Assembly: GCA_964573895.1 (NCBI GenBank)
Contig: CAZNLS010000130.1
Span: 1-6,249 of the forward strand
Source: CAZNLS01 sp964573895
Lineage (GTDB): Bacteria > Acidobacteriota > Aminicenantia > UBA2199
Length of the DNA: 6,249 nucleotides
Direction: 5' to 3'
Shown: one piece after another, positions 1 through 6,186 of the stretch
How the letters are laid out: every line of letters starts with the position of its first letter
Numbering within the stretch: the first letter of the stretch is position 1
Position numbers and translations under genes: made by a program
Notes under the pieces: generated by a model
What the model saw: the letters and a program-made list of their open reading frames with translations, nothing else
What the model was told of the DNA's origin: nothing
The model's database searches: none

Positions 1-2
1 TA

Positions 3-446
3 TCTGACCGGGCGTATTCAGGTGAATATGAAGACCGTTCCGGCCCTGCAATTGTGAAAGTCCTGGAAGAAAACGGGATTAATACAAAGATACACTGTGT
101 AATAGTGCCTGATGATAAAAAAAAGATCAAAAACGAGCTTGAATTGAATCTTGGGAAGGATTATATCTTCACTACCGGAGGGACCGGAATATCTCCCAGA
201 GACTTTACGCCGGATGTTACCAGGCAATTCTGTGATTATGAACTTCCGGGAATCCAGGAATATCTTAGATCCGAATCATTAAAGGAGACACCGTTTGCAC
301 TCTTCTCGAGGGGATTCTGCGGAATTAAAGGAAAAACGATAATTGTTAATTTTCCCGGATCAGTAAAGGGTGCGGCATTCTGTTCTAAATTGATGATCCC
401 TCTTCTTGAACATGGTGTAAAGATGATCAGAGGGGAAAAACACTAG
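3..446 (+). CDS. mog: MogA/MoaB-family molybdopterin adenylyltransferase, 5' end outside the window
   Basis: This family activates molybdopterin by adenylation so that molybdate can be inserted, a late cytoplasmic step of molybdenum cofactor synthesis. The frame is open from the window edge and starts with SDRAYSGEYEDRSGPAI, the conserved N-terminal SDR...G.Y.D.SGP motif of the family. The GTG at 54 therefore lies inside the domain and is not the start. Further on are the diagnostic TTGGTGISPRDFTPDVT nucleotide/pterin-site motif, the FPGSVKGA motif (compare LPG.P.. in MogA) and a C-terminal HGVKMIRGE like the H....RGE end of MoaB proteins. About 147 codons are visible; family members are about 160-195 residues, so only a short N-terminus is missing unless the gene is a MoaC-Mog fusion, which cannot be excluded here. 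MogA and MoaB cannot be told apart from this fragment. The next gene on the same strand has its own promoter. Confidence 0.93.
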   Translation, partial: SDRAYSGEYEDRSGPAIVKVLEENGINTKIHCVIVPDDKKKIKNELELNLGKDYIFTTGGTGISPRDFTPDVTRQFCDYELPGIQEYLRSESLKETPFALFSRGFCGIKGKTIIVNFPGSVKGAAFCSKLMIPLLEHGVKMIRGEKH

Positions 447-465
447 AATTATTCAGTTTACATAC

Positions 466-494
466 TTTACATGGTTCCCAATTTTTTATAAAAT
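466..494 (+). promoter_or_regulatory. Sigma-70-type promoter for the five-gene operon, probably leaderless
   Basis: The -35 box TTTACA (466-471) matches TTGACA at 5 of 6 positions. After exactly 17 bases comes the -10 box TAAAAT (489-494), which matches TATAAT at 5 of 6. Transcription should begin near 500-502, at or just before the ATG at 503. No Shine-Dalgarno sequence precedes that ATG, which fits a leaderless message. A second TTTACA lies 9 bp upstream (457-462). The boxes are read directly; promoter activity is inferred. Confidence 0.55.
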
Positions 495-502
495 ATATGT
501 GA

Positions 503-1420
503 ATGAAGAAAAAGATCATCGTTGCCGATGTTGATAAAAGCATTGAACAGCTTGCGAGGACTTATTGTAATCCTGCGAAGGTAACGGTTGGTTTTCATAA
601 TAAATGTGCCGAAGTCCTTCCGTTAATCGAGATTGAAGGTCCTACTATTGTCTTTTTGAGCCTCGATCTGTCTGACATTGACGATTTCGCAGTTTTTGAT
701 ATTTTGAAGAGATGTACAGGGGAGGGAACTCCCGATATCTATATTGTCTATTCTGATAAATCGGAGAACCTGTTAACGAATATACGGAAAATGAAATTCA
801 AAGCTGACGGTTACATGAAAAAACCGCTTGATAAGAATGATGTTGCGGATATCGTTCAACGCAGTTTCGACAGTTCATATTATCTTATCCCGTCAGATGT
901 AACAATGAAAGAGATACTGGATGATGATGATATCCTTGACCTTGGAAGTGTGGCAGAAGAGGTAGAGAAACCGGAGATGGATACGGAGGATCTAATTATT
1001 GACAATATTACAGTTGATATGGAGAATAGTGATCCTGGAACCAGAGAAGACTTTAAAACCGATAATATTGAGAAGATTGAAGCGGGTCCTGTGGATGATG
1101 AAGTTCCTGAGCTTGAGGATCTCCCATTTAAAATAACCGATGATGATATGCAGAATGAGATTGCCGAAATGAATAACAAGCTTGAAAAAAAAGAGAAGGC
1201 TTTCCTTGCGGAAAAAAAGAAACTTCTCCGCGATATTGAGACTTCCGAAATTCTTCTAAAAGAAAAAGATGAAGAGAGGCTTAAGCTTGAGAAAAAAATG
1301 AATGATATTCAATCCGATTATGAGAAGAGGCTGGATAAACTGAATGATATGTATAAAGGGAAATTGAAGGATTTCAGGGAATTTCTCGACAAATCTCTTT
1401 CTGATCTCGATGAAAGCTGA
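503..1420 (+). CDS. Degenerate receiver-domain protein with acidic linker and C-terminal coiled coil
   Basis: The 305-residue protein starts with a CheY-like receiver fold (about residues 3-123): IIVADVDKS at beta1, IVFLSLDLSDIDDF at beta3, IYIVYSD at beta4 and GYMKKPLD at beta5. Of the phosphorylation residues, D9/D11 (part of the acidic cluster), S84 and K107 with the following Pro are kept, but the phospho-acceptor Asp aligns with S53. It is therefore probably a pseudo-receiver that works by binding. Residues about 131-213 form a very acidic, low-complexity, probably disordered linker. Residues about 214-300 are rich in charged residues with heptad-like Leu/Met and probably form a coiled coil. 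There is no signal peptide, membrane segment or DNA-binding domain. The overall plan recalls receiver/coiled-coil proteins such as FrzS and AglZ of Myxococcus, without implying orthology. The ATG at 503 directly follows an in-frame TGA at 500-502, so no earlier start is possible. It is first in the operon, 2 bp before the helicase gene. Function unknown. Confidence 0.85.
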   Translation: MKKKIIVADVDKSIEQLARTYCNPAKVTVGFHNKCAEVLPLIEIEGPTIVFLSLDLSDIDDFAVFDILKRCTGEGTPDIYIVYSDKSENLLTNIRKMKFKADGYMKKPLDKNDVADIVQRSFDSSYYLIPSDVTMKEILDDDDILDLGSVAEEVEKPEMDTEDLIIDNITVDMENSDPGTREDFKTDNIEKIEAGPVDDEVPELEDLPFKITDDDMQNEIAEMNNKLEKKEKAFLAEKKKLLRDIETSEILLKEKDEERLKLEKKMNDIQSDYEKRLDKLNDMYKGKLKDFREFLDKSLSDLDES

Positions 1421-1422
1421 AC

Positions 1423-2964
1423 ATGAAATTTACTGAATTTGACTTTGATGCCGATATATTGAAGGGTGTCGAGGCGGCCGGGTTTACGGAGTGTACTCCT
1501 GTCCAGGAAAAAACATATAAATATTCTCTGAAAGGGAAGGATGTCTACGTTCAATCCCAAACCGGGACAGGGAAAACAGCCGCATTCCTGCTTACGATAT
1601 ATAAAAATTTTAAAAATCCGAAATTCGGGTTTAACAAAAAAGCACTAATTATTGCCCCGACGAGAGAACTTGCAGTCCAGATTGAAAAAGATGCTGATGA
1701 ACTCGGGAAATTTCTCGATTTGAAAGCAGGATGTTTCTATGGTGGTGCCGGATATAAATCTCAGGAAGATAAGCTCAGGTCGGGAGTGGATATTTTTATC
1801 GGGACTCCCGGAAGACTGATAGATTTTGTCCAGAAAAAGATGATAAATCTGAAGGAGATAGGTTACCTTGTCATAGATGAAGCCGACAGATTGTTTGATA
1901 TGGGTTTCTTCCCTGATATCAGAAAAATTGTCAGAAAAATGCTGCCTTACAATAAGAGGCAGACAATGCTGTTTTCAGCGACCATGAGTGTTGCAGTTAA
2001 ACAGATGTCATGGGAATATATGAATAACCCGGTAACAATAGAGATTGAACCGGAGCATGTGACAGTGGATGCAGTTGAACAGTATCTCTATCATGTCGGA
2101 AAAAAGGAGAAAATCAATCTTGTCATCGGGCTGCTGAATAAACATCTTCCGAGAAATGTATTAATTTTTACAAATATGAAGTCAACAGCAGTGAGAGTCC
2201 ATAAGTACCTTCAATTTAATGGGAAAAGCTGTAGATATTTAACCGGAGATCTCCCACAGAGTAAAAGACTAAAGATCATTAATGATTTTAAGAGCGGTAA
2301 ACTTGATATCCTCATTGCAACTGATGTTGCTGCCAGAGGATTACATGTTGAAAACCTTGAGATGATAATAAATTATGACCTTCCCGGGGATTTTGAAAAT
2401 TATGTTCACAGAATTGGAAGGACTGCGAGAGCGGGAAAGAGTGGAATTGCGATATCACTTGCCTGCGAGAATTACATTTTTAACCTTGAAGCAATTGAGA
2501 AATATATCGGGGGGAAAATACCGGTTTTGTATGCAGATGATGAAATGTTTGAGAAAGTTAAAAGAATTCCCGATAAAGAATTTTATAACAACTCAAAAAG
2601 CAGGAAAAAACAGGGTGCTGGGGGAAGAAAAAAATCTATCGAATATTCAGAGCCGAAACATAAAAAATATAAAAAAAGAGAGAAACCCGCAATTCCCGGA
2701 GATAAAAAAAAATCAGGTGACCGGGTTGATAAGAGACCGGATAAGAAAAAGAAGAATAATCCGGTGCATTTGAAAAGCAGTTCAAAAAAGATAAATAAAA
2801 CGGGAGCAGGAAAGGGTTCAGTGAAAAAAGCAATGTCACCCGAAGAAAGGCTGGAATATTATAAAAAAAAATATGGGGACAGTTTTAGTTTCAGTGAGGC
2901 TCCTAAGAAGAAAAAGGGACCGGTCCTTAAGAAGATATTCTCGGTTTTTAAAAGCAGGGGTTGA
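1423..2964 (+). CDS. rhlB: RhlB-like DEAD-box ATP-dependent RNA helicase with long basic tail
   Basis: A 513-residue cytoplasmic RNA helicase that would use ATP to unwind or remodel RNA. Both RecA-like domains carry the full motif set: Q motif GFTECTPVQ (Q28), motif I SQTGTGKT (45-52), Ia PTRELA (79-84), Ib TPGR (128-131), II DEAD (152-155), III SAT (185-187), IV LIFTNMK (247-253), V ATDVAARG (299-306) and VI HRIGRTARAG (329-338). The wording FYGGAGYKSQ and SLACENYIFNLEAIEKYIG follows E. coli RhlB closely, more so than RhlE or CsdA as I recall them. RhlB in enterobacteria works with RNase E in mRNA decay; that partnership is not shown here. The tail, about residues 385-513, is Lys-rich, low in complexity and much longer than that of E. 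coli RhlB (about 420 residues in all); it probably binds RNA. The ATG lies 2 bp after the previous stop with only a weak GAAAG upstream, so translational coupling is likely. The stop overlaps the next ATG (TGATG). Confidence 0.95.
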   Translation: MKFTEFDFDADILKGVEAAGFTECTPVQEKTYKYSLKGKDVYVQSQTGTGKTAAFLLTIYKNFKNPKFGFNKKALIIAPTRELAVQIEKDADELGKFLDLKAGCFYGGAGYKSQEDKLRSGVDIFIGTPGRLIDFVQKKMINLKEIGYLVIDEADRLFDMGFFPDIRKIVRKMLPYNKRQTMLFSATMSVAVKQMSWEYMNNPVTIEIEPEHVTVDAVEQYLYHVGKKEKINLVIGLLNKHLPRNVLIFTNMKSTAVRVHKYLQFNGKSCRYLTGDLPQSKRLKIINDFKSGKLDILIATDVAARGLHVENLEMIINYDLPGDFENYVHRIGRTARAGKSGIAISLACENYIFNLEAIEKYIGGKIPVLYADDEMFEKVKRIPDKEFYNNSKSRKKQGAGGRKKSIEYSEPKHKKYKKREKPAIPGDKKKSGDRVDKRPDKKKKNNPVHLKSSSKKINKTGAGKGSVKKAMSPEERLEYYKKKYGDSFSFSEAPKKKKGPVLKKIFSVFKSRG

Positions 2965-3620
2965 TGAACATCCTTGCTTTGGAGGGAAGCCCGAGAAAAT
3001 CCGGAAACTCATCACTTATTCTTGAAAAATTTCTTGCAGGGGCCGAAAAATCCGGCTCCTGTACAAAACTAAGAAGAATTAGTGATTTAAATATCGAAGA
3101 ATGCACCGGATGTCTGAGGTGCAATCTGATAAAGAGGTGTTCACTCAGGGATGAAGAGTGGAATAATCTCAGCAGTGAGATTCTCGATTCCAATGTTCTT
3201 GTTTTTGCAACACCTGTCTATTTTCACCATTTCCCTTCGGGAATGAAAAAGGTGCTTGACCGTTTCAGATCCTTTTTTCATGTGAAGATTACAGGGGATG
3301 GGTTGATCCATACCCCCTGGCATAAATGGTCGAAGGATATAGTTCTGATTGCGGCAATGGGGTCACCCGATAAAAGTGAGGCAAAACCGCTTGTTGACCT
3401 TCTCAATTATATGAAAAATATTTTGGGAGAGAATAACAGAATTCATTTTCTCTTCGGGACCCGGCTCGCAGTCTCAAAACAGATAATAATGAGTGAAGAA
3501 GAATTGAAGACCCTTTATGGAAAAATTGATCTTCCAATTGAGTTGTCTGTATCCGATTTTCAAAAAAACCGAAAGCTTTTGAATGATAGTTTTGAGTTAG
3601 GGAAAAGACTCGGAGGTTAA
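2964..3620 (+). CDS. Isf-like NAD(P)H-dependent FMN reductase / iron-sulfur flavoprotein family
   Basis: The 218-residue protein has a flavodoxin-like fold. The phosphate loop GSPRKSGNSS (8-17) binds the FMN phosphate, and ATPVYFHHFPSGMKKVLDR (from about residue 84) is the second FMN-contacting motif of the NADPH-dependent FMN reductase family. Between them lies the compact cluster C47-X2-C50-X2-C53-X5-C59, followed by an acidic segment. This spacing matches the 4Fe-4S motif of archaeal and bacterial iron-sulfur flavoproteins (Isf), so it may carry one cluster besides FMN and move electrons between carriers. Some relatives keep such cysteines without a proven cluster, and the electron donor and acceptor cannot be read from sequence. 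The ATG at 2964 shares one base with the helicase stop. AGGGG at 2956-2960 is only 3 bases from it, which rules out the TTG at 2961. The 3' end is 1 bp from the thiD start. Confidence 0.85.
   Translation: MNILALEGSPRKSGNSSLILEKFLAGAEKSGSCTKLRRISDLNIEECTGCLRCNLIKRCSLRDEEWNNLSSEILDSNVLVFATPVYFHHFPSGMKKVLDRFRSFFHVKITGDGLIHTPWHKWSKDIVLIAAMGSPDKSEAKPLVDLLNYMKNILGENNRIHFLFGTRLAVSKQIIMSEEELKTLYGKIDLPIELSVSDFQKNRKLLNDSFELGKRLGG
3612..3616 (+). promoter_or_regulatory. Strong ribosome binding site that fixes the TTG start of thiD
   Basis: GGAGG lies inside the last codons of the flavoprotein gene, 5 bases before the TTG at 3622. It is the strongest Shine-Dalgarno sequence I saw in the operon and supports the TTG start. 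The next in-frame ATG is at codon 27 and would remove the substrate-binding loop. Confidence 0.8.
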
Positions 3621-3621
3621 A

Positions 3622-4446
3622 TTGGAAGGAGCCGAAAAAAAATCTGTTCCTTCAGCTTTGACAATTGCGGGTTTTGATCCCGGTTCCGGTGCGGGGATCA
3701 TGGCAGATATTAAAACTTTTTCCATACTCGGAGTCTATGGAACTTCGGTAGTTACAGCTCTTACCGCACAGAATCATGAGAAATTTTTAAAGCTCGAGCC
3801 TGTTGGAACCGAAATGATAATATCTCAGTTTAAAGCGGTTTATTCAGGATATGAAATAGATGCTGTAAAGATCGGACTTGTACCTAATGAAGATGTTGCA
3901 AACTTAGTTGCGGAGTATATAGCAAAATTAAATAATCCTAATGTTGTAACCGATCCTGTTTTTTCTGCAACGAGCGGAATGAATTTTGCAGGGAAAAAAA
4001 TTGAAGAAATTTATATGGAAACACTCATTCCGTTATCACGATTAGTGACTCCTAATCTTGATGAATTATCCCGCCTGACCGGAATGCGGATCGGAAATGC
4101 TGATGATTTGGAAGAATCGGCTAAACGATTATTTGATAAGTGCGGCACATCGGTCCTTGCAAAAGGAGGACATCTGAAAAAGAGTGCACTGGATATCCTC
4201 GTTTCTGAAAAGGGAGTTGAAAGATTTGAAACTGAATTAGTTCCGGATATAAATACACATGGTTCCGGTTGTATCCTCTCTTCAGCTGTATGTGCTTATA
4301 TTGCGTCCGGGTACGGGTTGGAAGAAGCAGTGTTAAATGCAAAAATATTTATGAATACTCTGCTTGAGAGTGGAACCGTGATTAGACGGGCCGGGAAAAT
4401 CCTCGAGCCTGGTTCATTGCTGTCAGGTAGTAAACCGGAGAGATAA
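3622..4446 (+). CDS. thiD: Hydroxymethylpyrimidine / phosphomethylpyrimidine kinase ThiD
   Basis: ThiD phosphorylates hydroxymethylpyrimidine (HMP) and then HMP phosphate, giving the pyrimidine pyrophosphate used in thiamin phosphate synthesis. The 274-residue product (E. coli 266) is a single ribokinase-fold domain. It shows LTIAGFDPGSGAGIMADIKT (13-32; usually AGSDPSGGAGIQADLKT), the GVYGTSVVTALTAQN signature (37-51), AVKIGL (81-86), DPVFSATSG (111-119), TPNLDELSRLTG (143-154), VLAKGGHL (178-185) and the anion-hole/catalytic motif NTHGSGC (211-217) with C217. The first loop reads FDPGSGAGI rather than SDPSGGAGI; I regard this as normal family variation. It stands alone, without ThiE or ThiM fusion, and no thiamin riboswitch is seen in the window. 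Translation starts at a TTG. It lies 1 bp after the flavoprotein gene and 1 bp before the Nif3 gene. Confidence 0.95.
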   Translation: MEGAEKKSVPSALTIAGFDPGSGAGIMADIKTFSILGVYGTSVVTALTAQNHEKFLKLEPVGTEMIISQFKAVYSGYEIDAVKIGLVPNEDVANLVAEYIAKLNNPNVVTDPVFSATSGMNFAGKKIEEIYMETLIPLSRLVTPNLDELSRLTGMRIGNADDLEESAKRLFDKCGTSVLAKGGHLKKSALDILVSEKGVERFETELVPDINTHGSGCILSSAVCAYIASGYGLEEAVLNAKIFMNTLLESGTVIRRAGKILEPGSLLSGSKPER

Positions 4447-4447
4447 A

Positions 4448-5257
4448 ATGGTAAAAAGAGAAGAATTTAATAAATATTTGAAAGAGTTTTATTCTGTCGA
4501 TCAGTTCGAAGATTATTGTGTCAACGGCCTGGTTGTGGAGGGAAAAGAGGAGATTGGAAAGATAGGTTTCGGAGTATCATTTAATCTGGAATTATTACAT
4601 ATGGCCAACTCTTCCGGGTGTGATGCCCTTGTTGTTCATCATGGAATTTTTGATAAGGGACCATTTGCAATTAAGGGATATCTGAAAGGGCGATTGAAAA
4701 AATTGTTCGACAAGGATCTATCTCTCTTTTCACTGCATCTTCCTATGGATGCCCATCCTGATATTGGTCACAATGCACTTCTTTTTAAAGCAGTTGATGC
4801 TGTGATCGAAACTCCGGTTAAATGGGGATTTACAGGGAGGAATTCAGCAGGATATGATCTTGACGCTTTGTGCAAAAAATTTGCGGAATTTCTTATACCT
4901 GCCGAGTTAAAAAAGGGATTCCCTCTCTATGTATATACGGGCTTGGGAGAAGATGAAAAAGTACTGTTCAACAGTTTTGGAGTTCTGGATAACGGCCCTG
5001 TGATTCCGGAGAGGATTCTTATTGCAAGCGGCGGGTCAACCGATCTTTATGAGAGTGCGATACAAATGGGAGTGGATACATTTATTTGTGGTGAAATAAA
5101 AGAGCAGATCCCGGCAATATCCTATGAAACTAAAACGAATTTCATAAATCTCGGTCACTACTATTCGGAGCGCCCCGGTGTTCTGGCATTGAAAGAGAAG
5201 GTTGAAAGGGAATTAGATGTTCAGTGCGAATTCTTCGAGATCCCGAATCCCGTTTGA
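4448..5257 (+). CDS. ybgI: YbgI/Nif3-family dinuclear metal-centre protein (annotated as GTP cyclohydrolase 1 type 2)
   Basis: The 269-residue protein belongs to the Nif3 family, toroidal hexamers with a dinuclear metal site in each subunit. Family ligands are present at both ends: VVHHGIFDKG (H64, H65), LHLPMDAHPDIGHNA (D101) and, near the C-terminus, GEIKEQ followed by NLGHYYSERPG (H237, E241). The C-terminal EIPNPV matches the IPNP end of E. coli YbgI. The length is close to YbgI (247) and well below the roughly 370-residue Nif3 proteins that contain a PII-like insert, so this is the short form. The biological role is unsettled; the GTP cyclohydrolase name rests on work on a few relatives and should not be taken as shown here. 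The ATG follows the thiD stop by 1 bp, with GGAGAG at 4437-4442 as ribosome binding site. It is the last gene of the operon. Confidence 0.93.
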   Translation: MVKREEFNKYLKEFYSVDQFEDYCVNGLVVEGKEEIGKIGFGVSFNLELLHMANSSGCDALVVHHGIFDKGPFAIKGYLKGRLKKLFDKDLSLFSLHLPMDAHPDIGHNALLFKAVDAVIETPVKWGFTGRNSAGYDLDALCKKFAEFLIPAELKKGFPLYVYTGLGEDEKVLFNSFGVLDNGPVIPERILIASGGSTDLYESAIQMGVDTFICGEIKEQIPAISYETKTNFINLGHYYSERPGVLALKEKVERELDVQCEFFEIPNPV

Positions 5258-5388
5258 TTTATTTTTGATAAACTTGTAAGGGATCGGGGGAATATCGTGA
5301 TTTGAATATAAAAAAATCGAGGTTAAAAGATTAAAACATTTTATGCTTTTTACAGTGGGAAGGTGAATTTGCCCGTTATTTAATATGC
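5258..5388. other. Convergent intergenic region without a recognised terminator
   Basis: These 131 bp separate the ends of the plus operon and the minus pair. The region is AT-rich with an A7 run at about 5311-5317. The only inverted repeat of note is GATCCC (5239-5244, inside the Nif3 gene) with GGGATC (5280-5285), separated by 35 bases and not followed by a T-run. I see no intrinsic terminator for either strand, no gene and no RNA gene. Confidence 0.5.
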
Positions 5389-5604
5389 TTATTTCTCTCG
5401 GGAAGGATTCTCTGTATTGATACTCTCTCTTGTTTTGGCATACCTGTAGCGGAAAACTACTGCCTGGGAGAGCCACGTAAGCCTCTGTTCATAGGAGAGA
5501 TTTGCAAAATCAGTGTGACCGTCAAAATCGGTTCTGTCAAGTTTTTCAATTAGTCCGTCAAATGAATCTTTGCTATTATTAGAAGGATTTTTATCACTGC
5601 TCAT
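5389..5604 (-). CDS. Small protein paired with nucleotidyltransferase, unknown function
   Basis: The 71-residue hydrophilic protein has a polar N-terminus (Ser/Asn/Asp-rich, residues 1-14), a short possible helix at about 15-24, then a conserved-looking core, TDFANLSYEQRLTWLSQAVV (31-50), followed by FRYRYAK and a polar tail. From memory, short proteins with an F..L..EQRL.WL...V.F core occur beside MNT/AbiEii-like nucleotidyltransferases, which supports a real gene and a partner role; a search would be needed to confirm this. There is no HEPN R-X4-6-H motif, helix-turn-helix, signal peptide or membrane segment. The ATG at 5604 lies 11 bp inside the 3' end of the nucleotidyltransferase gene, and GGAGAG at 5616-5621 (minus strand) sits 11 bases before it, so translation is plausible and coupled. 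It could be an antitoxin, an adaptor or a substrate of its neighbour; the sequence does not decide. Confidence 0.75.
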   Translation of the reverse strand: MSSDKNPSNNSKDSFDGLIEKLDRTDFDGHTDFANLSYEQRLTWLSQAVVFRYRYAKTRESINTENPSREK

Positions 5605-6109
5605 TTTTTATTTTACTCTCCAAAATAATTTGTAATTCTTCTATATCAATGAGGTCCTTTTTCCTGGGGTTACGAATATTTTTCTTCATTTCCAGCAGCT
5701 TTTCAATTGATAAAACGTTTATTTCAAATTTTCCGATATCGATTTTCAGAATATCATTTTTTAAATATTTAAATGATTTTTCTTCTTCAATGAAAACATC
5801 TATTTGACGAAAAGGAAGGTTGGGATCGACAAATGTAAAGACCAGGGCGCCTTTTTTGTTAATCATATTCTCTCTTTTTTCACGATTGGTGATAAACTCA
5901 GGTGGAACCGGAGCTCTTGGAACAAGATTCAACCTGTTAACCGATCGGATAAACTTATCAAGATTTTCTTTTGTCATATCCAGTGAAATGTCTATATCCA
6001 TTGTCATTCTCTCGACACCATGCAGAACAGCCGCAACTCCTCCACAGATAATAAATTTTATATCAGCACGGGTCAGCTCTGTGATAATCTCTTCCAGGTA
6101 GTTTTCCAA
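5594..6109 (-). CDS. MNT/AbiEii-like nucleotidyltransferase
   Basis: The 171-residue protein has the minimal polymerase-beta-type nucleotidyltransferase core. A first helix and strand lead into CGGVAAVLHGVERMTMDIDI (22-41), which contains the G23-G24 motif, R34, and the metal-binding pair D38-X-D40. RQIDVFIEE (101-109) supplies the likely third carboxylate D104, and the C-terminal LSIEKLLEMKK and RKKDLIDIEEL (149-159) form the helical K-D..D...L motif common in this family. All catalytic carboxylates are present, so it is probably active. Relatives transfer a nucleotide to RNA, protein or small molecules, and many sit in toxin-antitoxin or abortive infection loci (AbiEii, MNT-HEPN); the substrate here is unknown. 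The start is TTG at 6109: there is no ATG between it and the upstream in-frame TAA (6128-6130), and the next ATG (codon 35) would remove the GG motif. A purine-rich AAGAGAG (6117-6123) lies 7 bases upstream. Its 3' end overlaps the small partner gene. Confidence 0.88.
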   Translation of the reverse strand: MENYLEEIITELTRADIKFIICGGVAAVLHGVERMTMDIDISLDMTKENLDKFIRSVNRLNLVPRAPVPPEFITNREKRENMINKKGALVFTFVDPNLPFRQIDVFIEEEKSFKYLKNDILKIDIGKFEINVLSIEKLLEMKKNIRNPRKKDLIDIEELQIILESKIKNEQ

Positions 6110-6149
6110 CTGCTTTCTCTCTTCTTTTTATTTATATCTTATAGCAAAC

Positions 6150-6178
6150 ATTATAACAAGTAGTTACAATGGTTACAC
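6150..6178 (-). promoter_or_regulatory. Extended -10 promoter for the nucleotidyltransferase pair
   Basis: On the minus strand a perfect TATAAT (6155-6150) is preceded by TGT, giving an extended -10 (TGn-TATAAT). The -35 at 17 bp, GTGTAA (6178-6173), is poor, as is usual for extended -10 promoters. Transcription would start near 6143, giving an untranslated leader of about 34 bases before the TTG at 6109. The boxes are visible; activity is inferred. Confidence 0.55.
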
Positions 6179-6186
6179 CGGTTATT
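6163..6186. repeat. Phased 9-bp direct repeat upstream of the nucleotidyltransferase gene
   Basis: On the plus strand GTTACA occurs at 6163 and 6172, with a weaker third copy GTTATT at 6181, all 9 bp apart. The array overlaps the -35 and spacer region of the minus-strand promoter, a fitting place for an operator. No regulator gene with a DNA-binding domain is visible nearby. Confidence 0.45.

Noticed and set aside
54..446. GTG at 54 as start of the Mog-family gene
   Set aside because: The frame is open to the window edge and conserved family residues (SDR...GEYEDRSGP) precede this codon.
880..1179. 99-residue minus-strand open frame, very Ser/Ile-rich
   Set aside because: Antisense shadow of the acidic linker: GAT/GAA codons read backwards give Ser, Ile and Phe. 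No separate support.
2375..2773. 132-residue plus-strand open frame inside the helicase gene
   Set aside because: It overlaps motif VI and the tail of a clearly conserved helicase in another frame; its product has no recognisable motif and reflects the lysine-rich codons.
5239..5285. Inverted repeat GATCCC/GGGATC as terminator of the plus operon
   Set aside because: Only 6 bp, 35-base loop, one arm inside the Nif3 coding sequence, no T-run after the second arm.
5213..5476. 87-residue minus-strand open frame overlapping the small partner gene and the Nif3 end
   Set aside because: It conflicts with the better supported small gene, crosses the intergenic region and has no family resemblance.
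5820..6101. 93-residue plus-strand open frame opposite the nucleotidyltransferase
   Set aside because: Antisense shadow; the minus strand in this region encodes conserved GG, D-X-D and K-D..D motifs.
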